The notes below the pieces were generated by a model. It did no database searches. It saw only the letters and a list, made by a program, of their open reading frames with translations, and was not told the DNA's origin. Shown here in pieces: positions 37,301 through 46,393 of a DNA stretch of 64,000 nucleotides; the first letter of the stretch is position 1; every line of letters begins with the position of its first letter. The stretch comes from Dipteronia dyeriana (taxonomy: Eukaryota > Streptophyta > Magnoliopsida > Sapindales > Sapindaceae), in NCBI GenBank assembly GCA_032871835.1, contig CM065300.1, positions 6,529,768 to 6,593,767 on the forward strand, in the 5' to 3' direction. Both the position numbers and the translations under genes were made by a program.

Positions 37301-40300
37301 TGTTGGTTCTAACTTGTGCTACTTTGTGAGGATGACTGGAAACATTGTATGCTGTAAAGTAGTACAACCCTCCTTTTTCCCTACCAGTTCCAATCGTCTC
37401 CTTGGTTGTGATGTCCTGAAATACACAATGAGAAGGCCAGAATGTCACAACACAGTTTAGAGATTTAGTGATTTGACTGATTGAGAGTAAGTTGTTAGAT
37501 AAAGTGGGCACATGTAAAACAAATGATAAATGTAAGGATGGAGTTAGTGATATGGATCCAGCCCCATGAACCGGGGTGGGTGTACCATCAGCATATGACA
37601 CATTCTTTGTTTCGGTCGGAGTACGATGACTAAAGTTTTGAGAGTTAAAAGTCATGCGATCTGTTGCACCAGAATCAATTATCCAGATATTATTACTAGA
37701 AATTGTAGAAACACTAAAAGCAGAATGAAATGTACCTGAGTTGAGGAATTGAATTTTGGAATCACAAATATTACTCTGTGGAATGGATGAGTTGCTGGAG
37801 AAAGATGCAAGAGAGGCAGTTCCAGTTTTTGGAGGCCCTTTTTTTTTTTTTTCCAGGTACCACTTAGGATACCCATGCAATCTCCAGCAGACATCTCGGA
37901 TATGATTCTTCTGTACACAGTTAGTACATTTTGTCTCCTGAAACCCCTTTATTGATTAATAGAGCAGAGTTGTCACTTACTTGTGGGGAAGCTAGCATAG
38001 TGGCTTGACGCTGTGCCTCACGACGGATATAGGCAAATGCTCCTTCAACACCAGGAAATGAATCCATACGTAACACATCAGCTCGTACTTTGTCAAATTC
38101 AGGGTCTAGTCCTGCAAGAAACATGTATACTCTTTGTTTTTCAATGCAATCATTCAGTCGAACCACATCTGTAGCATCAGTCATATCATTTGGGCAACGT
38201 TGATCTAACTCCTGTCAGATTGTGTTCAATACCCCGTAATACTCAGCAATAGGGCGCCCAGATTGACGCATATGGAATGCTTTGCTGTTGAGTTCATAGA
38301 TGATGGATTGATCTGCACCATCATAGTAGGTACGAGCAACTGCTTCCCAAATGGCCTGAGCAGTAGGTAATCGGATAAACATCCTTATAATTTTAGGAGT
38401 CATAGATCCGAGGAGCCATCCTTGCACAAGAGCATTATCAGCCAACCATCGCCTATAGGTGGGACTGGTGGTGGCAGGCTTAACACATTCCCCTGTGAGA
38501 AAACCATATTTTTCTTTTCCAGCCACGAAGATCTCAACAAACTTGGACCATAAATGGTAGTTTGATCCATCCAATTTAATCTCAATCTTAGATGGGTTAT
38601 CATGAGAATAAATTGGAGGAAGTATTGGTGGTGGTGGTGGAATTGTGTGGCTAGATACGTCAGATTCTTCGTCTCCATTGCCCATAGTAGTGATAGTATA
38701 ACAATATCAGCAGAAGCAAATGAAAGAAAAATTGGACTTTTACTCTTTTTTTTTTTTTTTGAAATTGGTTTATATATATAAATAAAATAGTATATATATA
38801 TAATAAACACAGAAATTGGGCGACGTGGGTTGCTGATGGAGGAGAAAGAAATTAAGCGGCGACATGGGTCGCTGATGGAGGAGAAAGAAAGCCGACACAG
38901 GTCAGGTCGGGTTTGCGATGAAGAGCAACCGGTTTAGAGGCGACGTGGGTCGCGAGGTTAGGTCGGACACCTGCCGATCGACGAACGTTGGAGTCGATAG
39001 ACTAATCGGCGACGAGGGTCGCTGCAGGAGAAAGAACCGACGTGGATCGGGTCGGGTCGCGATAGATTGTGAGCAGATGGTAGGGCTGAAGACGATCGAT
39101 GTTGGGTTGGGAACGATCGGCGATGGGTTGAAGACGACCGACGAGGTTGATACGACGCCAGCGACAATTATTCCGGTAAGACACCAGAAAACAATAGGTA
39201 GCAGTCCTATTGCTTTAGAAAAGAAAAGAAAAGAAAAGAAAAGGATAGAAAACGGTATAAATTTTTTATTTAGAAGAGTAGAATCAGAAAACCTAAATCC
39301 TTAGACTCTGATACCATGAACAATTCAGATTTTTTGTTATATATTCTTCTCCATATTTGAGGTAATTTATAGGAAAATACAATAGATACAATAGGAAACA
39401 ACAATCTACAATTAAGCTAATTGATCCTCTAATTGATTCTAATCAAATCAGTCAAGTCAACTATACAATCTCCTAATTAATGATAATATTCTAACAAAAT
39501 GTACTGTTCTTGCATGTAGATATTGTGTTTGTGTTCTTTTCTGTTTTTTATTTTAATAATTTTATTGTCTGTCATAAAGCTCAGGTATGTCATGAACTGA
39601 TGAAAGGTTGAAATTTCAATCATAATCTTTGATGTGTTTCATTTTAGACTTGAAAAGGTGCTAGAACAATTTGTATACAATTTATTTTATGCTCAAAGTT
39701 TTATTTTCCTTTTTACTAATTAATATCTCAGGGAGGCAATGGGTAAAATTCTTGCTCGGGGTCATAGTCGGGTACCTGTCTATGCTGGGAATCCAAAAAA
39801 TATCATTGGACTTCTGCTGGTGGGTGTTAGAACCTGAAGCATGTAACAGAGTTTTGTTTTCTTGTGCATTTCTAGTTTTAAATGGTATGTGTTTCTGTAA
39901 TTGTTCATTTATATCTTCCCTTTCTCTACTTCTGGTTTGGGATAGGTGAAAAGTCTTCTCACTGTACGACCAGAAACAGAGACTCCAGTTAGTGCTGTTT
40001 CCATCCGGAGAATCCCAAGGTATGCTTATCCGTCTCTTATGTGTATATTTTATTTCCAAATAGGATAAAAATACTTGGTATTCATCCATGTCTGGGATGT
40101 TTCCCCAGGGTACCGTCAGATATGCCCTTGTATGATATATTAAATGAGTTTCAAAAGGGCAGCAGTCATATGGCGGCTGTTGTGAAGGCTAAAGGAAAAA
40201 GCAAGACTCTTCTGCCAATGATTGACGGGACCGAAGAAAACAAGGCCACTGATGGGGATTCTCAGGTGATTACTCCTTTGTATTACTTGAGGGATGGAAA

Positions 40301-41377
40301 GTCAGAAAGCATTGTTGTTGAAATTGACAGGCCTTCTAAGTCTATGAGTCGACAAACCTCCTCACAACGTAATGATGCGGCAACAAATGGATTGCCTTAT
40401 GTGTCGGATGATATGGAAGATGGTGACGTCATTGGTATTATCACCTTGGAAGATGTATTCGAAGAACTTTTGCAGGTAAACTGGAGATCCTCGACATCTC
40501 ACTTCTTCCAGATTATGAATTTTTTTTATTTGCTACAAGATTACATTATGATTGTTTTAATGATCAATGCAGGAGGAGATTGTAGATGAAACAGATGAAT
40601 ATGTTGACGTACATAAAAGGTACTGCAAAGAAATTTGCAAAATTTAGTTGTAATCATAGAATTGTACCAAAAACAGAAATTAAAACTGGATGCCACTTAC
40701 TTTGTTTTGCAGAATCCGTGTGGCTGCAGCTGCAGCTGCTTCATTTGTGGCACGGGCTCCATCAAGTCGCAGATTAATTGCCCAGAAAGGAGCTGTAAGT
40801 AGATACATTATTACCTGTTATTATGTTTAGTACACATCGTGCAAGTAAAGTTTATCAACTTAAACAATGAAGTAAACACGAACCCATACAAAAAATGAAA
40901 ATCATAAATTAAACAAAATATGGATGTTGAAAATAGGTTTAAGTGCTTCATCCTTGTAGCTTGCTTAGAAATTTTAATCCAAGTCAACATGATGACAATG
41001 AGGCTGTATTTAGTTGGCCTAGTTATAGTAAATTTACAATTTTCTTTTTCTTTTCTTTTCAGAACAAGTAAAGGACATAACTTTGTTCTAGGGTTACATA
41101 CTTACATGTGATTGAAGACTAAGAAAAAGATTTTTCATCACCGCAAATGTTTGCTTAACTTTTTGGTTTAGCGGTCTATTTTTTTTTTTTTTTTTTGGGT
41201 ATATCTTACTTCAATTTTCATCTTTTAGTAACCAAATCTTAAAGAGCATGGTTTCTGCTTGTTATGATTTCCCAGGGAGGCCAAAGTAAGCAACCGCTGA
41301 CGTCAAAGAAATCTGCTGAGAACGTTTCAAATTCAACAAAAGGCGGTCTAAGTGAGCCTCTTCTTGATAATAAATGA
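31374..41377 (+). CDS. CNNM-type DUF21/CBS-domain membrane protein
   Basis: Thirteen exons: 31374-31623, 31771-31847, 32282-32365, 32468-32581, 32881-32964, 33126-33197, 33891-33958, 39732-39819, 39946-40019, 40109-40475, 40573-40619, 40713-40794, 41276-41377. All have GT-AG borders; total 502 residues in frame. The N-terminal DUF21 (CNNM transmembrane) domain starts near residue 32 ('[20 protein letters not shown]', '[20 protein letters not shown]'). It is followed by a CBS pair ('[13 protein letters not shown]', 'HSRVPVYAG', '[20 protein letters not shown]') and an Ala-rich '[12 protein letters not shown]' tail. Close plant relatives are the DUF21 proteins of the At4g14240 type; CNNM/MGR relatives export or sequester Mg2+, so a role in magnesium transport at an endomembrane is inferred. 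Intron 7 (5.8 kb) carries an antisense Copia element. Confidence 0.93.
33345..33760 (+). repeat. Tandem duplication within intron 6 of the CNNM gene
   Basis: Two diverged copies of about 190-230 bases, separated by a poly-A run at about 33538-33557. Shared words include GTGGAGAATGTGAACTGTTCTTCATA, AGCTAAGCTTGAAA and CTGTTCA. It lies wholly within the intron. Confidence 0.75.
34122..34311 (-). repeat. 3' LTR of the Copia element (190 bp)
   Basis: Starts TGAACAATTCAG and ends ATTCTAACA on the + strand. It carries an extra 10 bp (ATAATTGATC repeated) relative to the other LTR. Confidence 0.93.
34312..34320 (-). other. Polypurine tract of the Copia element
   Basis: The minus strand reads GAGGGGGAG directly before the 3' LTR (TGTTAGAAT...), the usual primer for plus-strand DNA synthesis. 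Confidence 0.85.
34319..37926 (-). pseudogene. Copia pol region: zinc knuckle, protease, integrase, RT, RNase H (broken)
   Basis: In order on the minus strand: CCHC knuckle '[14 protein letters not shown]' (about 37885-37926), protease 'IIDSGATD' (near 37670), GAG-pre-integrase HHCC ('LWHRRLGHC', 'CETCVL'), and integrase core with 'SDVWGP', 'RSDNGGEY' and '[16 protein letters not shown]'. Then reverse transcriptase with '[11 protein letters not shown]', '[10 protein letters not shown]' and 'YVDDM', and RNase H ('SSAEAEFRG', '[10 protein letters not shown]', 'DRTKHVEID'). Frame breaks were noticed near 37150, 36590 and 35155, plus an in-frame TGA near 34698 replacing tryptophan. The element cannot make a full polyprotein as read here. 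Confidence 0.9.
37921..38685 (-). pseudogene. Copia gag (broken by one stop and one frameshift)
   Basis: Begins at the ATG 38685-38683 (MGNGDEESD) with a proline run, then the gag domain ('[20 protein letters not shown]', '[19 protein letters not shown]', '[15 protein letters not shown]'). An in-frame TGA at about 38212 sits where tryptophan is expected ('LNTI*QELDQ'). The frame then continues ('[20 protein letters not shown]') until a frameshift just before the zinc knuckle near 37925. Confidence 0.9.
38690..39304 (-). other. Copia 5' leader with a GC-rich internal repeat
   Basis: Between primer site and gag. Two copies of a 39-bp unit (GCGACRTGGGTYGCTGATGG...) start near 38820 and 38859, with further degenerate copies of CGACGTGGGTCGC up to about 39045. 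A (GAAAA)n tract lies at about 39219-39241. Frames open here on either strand are low-complexity by-products, not genes. Confidence 0.7.
39305..39316 (-). other. Primer binding site of the Copia element
   Basis: The minus strand reads TGGTATCAGAGT, immediately after the 5' LTR; it matches the initiator-Met tRNA type used by plant Copia elements except at the last base. Confidence 0.88.
39317..39496 (-). repeat. 5' LTR of the Copia element (180 bp)
   Basis: Same ends as the other LTR (TGAACAATTCAG...CTAACA on the + strand). On the minus strand it contains a CCTATAAATTACC promoter-like motif. It differs from the 3' LTR by three substitutions noticed by eye and the 10-bp indel. Confidence 0.93.
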
Positions 41378-41966
41378 TGAATGGTTCTGCAATTGAGAGG
41401 CACCTGATTCCTATGGTTTGTAATGAGAGAAGATATGTTTCCGTATATAGAAAAACGAACAATAAATGCATGTAATGTATCTAAAATTTTGAAGCGAGCC
41501 AGTTTTTTCATTGCCTCTCAACCCGAACTCTTTTCCATCATCGATTTTAATGTCAGAGAGAATTTACATCAGACAAGAAGTTTCCAAGCCCTTACATCTA
41601 GAATCCATTCATAATCTGAAAGAAATGGCTCTTCTTATGTATCTGCATTATCCATATCATTTTAATCAAACCGATTCATCTGGTCACTGACTGCAGTTTT
41701 TCTGGTGGATTAAATTGCATTATAATTGCCACAGATAGAGAGAAGAGAGAAAGGTTTCTGTATTTTATAGACAATATATATCGTACAAACATTTCTACAG
41801 AATCTGAATGTTTTGAGGTAGTCGCTGTTTCCCAGTTGGAACTGCTTGAAATCCAAGCTGACTGGCTTTTTTCCATACACTGATGGCACCCAGTTCTTCA
41901 AAATTCTGCAGTTCTGATCCATCCCTAGCTAATTTGCTTAACGTAATATACAACCCATCTTCGATT

Positions 41967-42116
41967 TTACTCGTTCCATCGAAGAAGAATCACGATGCAC
42001 CTCCATATAATGTAAAACCTTGTCCGCTGCTCACGAACAAGCCTCGAACAGCGTTGCCATGATCGAAACTTCAGTATTCTCCTTCCTGAGCCTGAACCTT
42101 TTGTTGCCATTTTCAT
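41967..42116 (-). CDS. DEVIL/ROTUNDIFOLIA-like (DVL/RTFL) small peptide
   Basis: A 49-codon gene starting at the ATG 42116-42114 (MKMATKGSGSG). The C-terminal half matches the DVL/RTFL domain pattern: a Cys followed by 'LVREQRTRFYI', then 'RCIVILLRW'. The family encodes plasma-membrane-associated micropeptides that alter polar cell growth and organ shape when overexpressed. A single short exon and a basic Ser/Gly N-terminus are usual. A TATA-like CTATATAAT lies about 50 bases upstream. Differences from the common consensus: Trp in 'IIWRC' where Arg is frequent, and a short end RWNE. It converges on the 3' end of the CNNM gene, 589 bases apart. The in-frame TTG 14 codons upstream is not a likely start. 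Confidence 0.85.
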   Translation of the reverse strand: MKMATKGSGSGRRILKFRSWQRCSRLVREQRTRFYIIWRCIVILLRWNE

Positions 42117-42165
42117 GTAGAAGAAGAGAGGTATTGAATACTGATATGATACACACAATATGGGG

Positions 42166-42174
42166 ATTATATAG
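42166..42174 (-). promoter_or_regulatory. TATA box of the DVL/RTFL-like gene
   Basis: The minus strand reads CTATATAAT, about 50 bases upstream of the ATG, implying a short 5' leader of roughly 20-25 bases. Confidence 0.6.
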
Positions 42175-45100
42175 AATATGCAATGGTGGTGGGTGACAAA
42201 TGTCGACCGCTGAGTGGTTTAACATGGCAGAAGGGACCCCCAGTGAATCAAAAAATGACAAGGCAGAGACATCAACTTTCTCTGGAAAATGACTTGCCAT
42301 CACTTATCCTGATTTCAAGGCCAACCCTGTCCATACTTGGCTGTAATTTGTCCCACAGCTTGTAAGATATGAATCAAAAAAATTCCTGATTTCCCGCTTG
42401 TGTTTGGATGGATTTGTTAACATATATCACTTGTTAATTCGTTTTGATTAAGAAACTATTATTAATAATTTATTAGATTGCTCACACAATCATGTCACCA
42501 TGTTTTCATATACTTTGCTTGGAAGAATTAACAATTAGACATAGTATTATTCCAAGTTTTTGTATGCGAAGAATCAGATCATCAAATGATCTAGTTACCG
42601 TAACATCAGACAGACATACCGATTTCTAGATTTAAGAAGAGTATTGAAACAAAAACACAACACTGGGACGCCGCGCACACACACACCATCACACAGTTTA
42701 AACAGAATCCCCAACTCATTAACAAATGCAATGGTTCACAGAATGAATTGCAAGATAGAGAGAGAAAGAGAGAGCCCTGTACAAAGTTATATCTCTGCAT
42801 TCTTTAAGTTAGTCGAACATATTTTATATATATATACAGGAGAGCAAAAAAACACAAAAACTTTGAAGCGCTTGTTTAAACTACAACACAAATGGGTGGT
42901 GCTCTGCTTATTTTAGGAGTACTTGTTCCAACAAAGAAGCATAGAGATGCAGACCCTCATGATATAAAGCTTCCCTCTCTGCTGCCTCACCATTTTCCTC
43001 CACTTTGAAAATCTCCTACCAATCTTTCCCATTACTATATATCATTCCACTGATCACCAGATTCAATAATTTTGTACTTAACTATCTAGCTGCCCCAGAT
43101 ATTCAATTTATTGAGAAGATCTTATTATATATTTATATATTGGACTTGGAGTTGGGAAGAAACTGATCAACGAGCAAGATTATCCCCCACATGTAAACTC
43201 AAAGAAGTTGTCACAGGGTCCACTTGTACATTCAAAACTCATTCATGAGATTCAATTTCTACACAAAACGTTCTCTTTATATCATTTGAACTTGCCAGCC
43301 ACTGACTTATTGTCACCTTTGTATATCAAACAACGACCTTATCTTGTATAGTCACCAAACCCACAGGAATGTCCTATCTTGGACACTATTACCTTTTTCT
43401 TTTCCCTTTCATTTTAAGGCAAACAGAAAGGGCTCTTGTAGAAGAAGACCCCATCGAACTATATCTAGTGCAACCAAGAGCCTCACATGAACTATCAAGA
43501 ACACCACATTTATAATTTTGCTTGGCCAGAGAAAAATCACAATCTCTTTATAGGGTCTAAATCCATGAGTCCAATCATGTCCTATTGCCATGCAAAAGCA
43601 TGGCATTGAAAGGTCTAACACCTTATCCTAAAGCAAGAAGAATCAAAGATAAGATCTTAATCTTAGGAGATAGATCTATGTATGGTGGACCTATACTTTG
43701 ATGAAAAAACTATTGATTTCCAGCTAATATACGGGGTCCAAACGGAGAGAAAACAAAAATCTTAGATGAGACGGTCTCACAATGTCACTCGTTTGTTCAT
43801 CCAATTAAAATATGTAATATCCAATAAAAACACGTCATGTGGTAAACTGACTAGATATATTTGAATGAAAGAAAAGATTACACCTATAGCAGCTTTTAAT
43901 TGGATGAACATTATGAAACGTCACATAAAAGTTTTTCTCAAAAACAGGATCGCATTAGATATGTTTTTGGACCCCCTTGATGGCTAAGTCTAGACCAATG
44001 GAGGTCATACACACATGCAAGTGGTTTTGATCCACGGCGAACACGTGGCAGACATATGATCTGATCAGAGCTAGGAAACAAATTACAACTTATTATATCT
44101 GAGATTGGAATGTTGTGTTATGCTTTAGTGAACTAAAAAGAGAGAAAAAGAGGAAAAATCCTAAATTGGTGGTGGGGGAGTTTTATCTTTTTCACAATGT
44201 GATTTGAGGTCTGTCTGGGAAGAACAGTGATAATGGAGGCAGTTGTTGCATCTGCAAGCAGCTTGGATGTGACTAACTGAGACACCACAATCACAACATC
44301 CCCTTTACAGAAACATCATAGAAAGAGCTCCACATGTTCTTAGAGATAATTTATTATTATTATTATTACTGTTAACAAGCCAATGGAATGCAATATTATT
44401 GAACTTAGTTAAGTTTTTAGGTGGATCATACTGATACTCTCTCACTTTGTATTGAAAGTTGTTGAATTCAGTGGCTGAAACCTGGTTTGTATTGAAGCAA
44501 TTCATAGCAATTCTAGCTACTTTGTTAATGTTATGGTTCATCAAGTTCAGGTGACATAGAAACAAAGTTGTAAATGTGACAATCAACACAACTAGAATAT
44601 CTGAATAGCAAAGTTTTAACATTTGTAGAGGATTGAATTTCACTTCACCAAAAAAAAAAAAAAAAAAATATACTTTCTTCAATCATTGCTCAGTGGTCTG
44701 ATTCTACAGGCCTAGAGAGTTCACTTGTCAAACTACAAGTAAAATTTAAACATCATAAAACCCCCCCATCAGTTCACTAACATCAGAACAAAGAAATAAG
44801 AAATGCATTTGCAGAAATATCTAACACTGTAATATTGTCAGACACTACAACATAAATATCAAGCAACTCCTCCAATTCAAAACGCAAATTTAGCCTCACT
44901 GAGATCATAAAGTAAGCATATTTTGTTCATCCAATTCACCTAAACCGTGAAAATCGTTCGACCCAAGTTCAATTCAAGTAATTCTCAACCAAAATCAAAG
45001 GGAGCAACGTTTCTAGTGTTTTACACGGCACTGATTTGGGACATTTCGATGACCAATTTGAAAACTACGACGTCGTGTAAAAGTGCAATGTTAATTGAGG

Positions 45101-46365
45101 CCTTGGTTGGGGTGGGCTGGGCTGGGGGCTGGGCGGGGGCTAGCCTCACTGTGAATTGTTCCAAGATTTTTGGAGCCTCTCATTCAATAATCAAATTGCA
45201 TTTACCTTCAAAATTGAACATTTCATGATAAATTATGTTCCCTCTATGTTTTTGAAATATATATTATAATAATTCAGGATTTCGTATCCAGAGAGACTCG
45301 AATCTTTAACATCTTACTGGGCCAACCCGACTTATTAATAAAAAGCCAAATCATGTAATGTAAGTTGAGGAAAATAAATATACATATATTAGGCTATATT
45401 ACAATATAAAAAAAATTAACATGAATTTTGTAATCTAATTTTTGATTAAGTTAAAACCCAAAAAAAAAAAAAAAAACTCACTTGTTATACAGATTTGGGG
45501 AAGGGCGGGGCAGGGTCGGGGCTACCTCCCATGCCCCAAAAGTTCCTGACCCGACTTTGTCTTCAATAGTCGGACTGGAGACAAATAATTTTATTTAGAA
45601 TGGGATTGGGATTTGTTGTTTTCGTCCTTAATAGAGATGGATTGGGTTTGGATTTTACCAAACCCGTCCGAACCCGATCCATTGTCATTCCTACCATCTC
45701 CATTTCAATATATTACCTCTCTCCCATTCCCATTTCAATTTAGGGATGAAAATCATCTCCATCCCTACCCAATTCCTTATTTTTCTTTAAAAATGTTTTC
45801 TCCAAATGGGGATGAGAATGTGGGGATTTAGGAAAATGTACATCTCTGATCCCTAACCCACCCTATTGACATCCCTTAAAGTGTACTAAAAGATGACCAA
45901 TTTTTTGCAGACAACAAAGATTTATCGACGGATATTGCTTGGATACTGACCAACTATACTGATCAACCAATGATTGGTTGTCACGTAATCCGAAACAAAG
46001 AGAAAATAGTAAAAAGTGAAAGAATTTTTGTCACGTGACAATATCTCATTGGGATCAGTATAACTGGATACTGACCGATCAGTATCCAAATTTTTACATT
46101 TATCAACGATTATTTGAGAATTACAGATAAAAAATTCCATTAGAAGAAAGGGCATTTCTATTGGAAGAAAGAAAAAACAGAAAATTATATATCACCTATC
46201 ATCCTAAAAGAATCACCGACACGCGCTCAACAGAGCGTGGGATGAAGCAACCCCTTCATTTTTAATTTTGTTTTTCTAGAAGAAACAAAACAGAGAACTC
46301 AAATTTAAAAGTATCAACAAACAGATCTTCTTGACATCCTAGAATTATCGGAGCCAACAACAAAA
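42175..46365. other. Intergenic, 4.2 kb without a recognised gene
   Basis: No coding sequence with recognisable features. A short inverted pair near 43798-43808 and 43897-43910 (GTTCATCCAATTAAAA / TTTTAATTGGATGAAC) may be a small MITE remnant. 45480-45860 contains GGGGCGGGGCAGGG and repeated CCC(A/T)TCTCC/ATCCC words like the remains of a repeat element. No known microRNA sequence was noticed. A TATATAT motif near 46186 could be the promoter of the next gene. Confidence 0.5.
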
Positions 46366-46392
46366 ATGGCATCGAATCGATGTGATTTTTGA
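46366..46392 (+). CDS. Upstream ORF (8 codons) before the DUF1749 gene
   Basis: ATG GCA ... TTT TGA encodes MASNRCDF. It ends at 46392, and the main ATG starts at 46394, leaving a single base between stop and start in a different frame. The start context AAAAATGG is strong (A at -3, G at +4), better than the main start (ACATGA). This spacing could favour termination-reinitiation or reduce translation of the main frame. It lies in the presumed 5' UTR; whether the transcript includes it is not shown. Confidence 0.5.
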   Translation: MASNRCDF

Positions 46393-46393
46393 C

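Larger units (their letters stand above)
34122..39496 (-). mobile_element. Complete Ty1/Copia LTR retrotransposon, coding-defective
   Basis: A perfect 5-bp duplication AAATG flanks it (34117-34121 and 39497-39501). It has two LTRs, a primer site next to the 5' LTR, a polypurine tract next to the 3' LTR, and gag-CCHC-protease-integrase-RT-RNase H in Copia order on the minus strand. The LTRs differ by about three substitutions and one 10-bp indel, so insertion is fairly recent, yet gag and pol carry several stops and frameshifts. It sits antisense in intron 7 of the CNNM gene. Confidence 0.95.

Noticed and set aside
38918..39304. 128-codon + strand open frame
   Set aside because: It lies in the GC-rich repeated leader of the antisense Copia element, is Arg/Gly/Asp-biased low complexity, and has no family pattern.
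41805..41995. Open frame of about 64 codons on the minus strand in the 3' part of the DVL/RTFL-like gene and its downstream region
   Set aside because: It looked coding-like, but the frame carrying the DVL/RTFL signature overlaps its beginning and has clear family support; this one has no ATG and no recognised family.
43409..43621. Hydrophobic 70-codon minus-strand frame and a short hairpin near 43,580-43,605
   Set aside because: No known family and no known microRNA sequence; the hairpin stem is too short for a convincing precursor.
43770..43950. MITE bounded by GTTCATCCAATTAAAA / TTTTAATTGGATGAAC
   Set aside because: Only 16 bases match in inverted order, and no target duplication was found.
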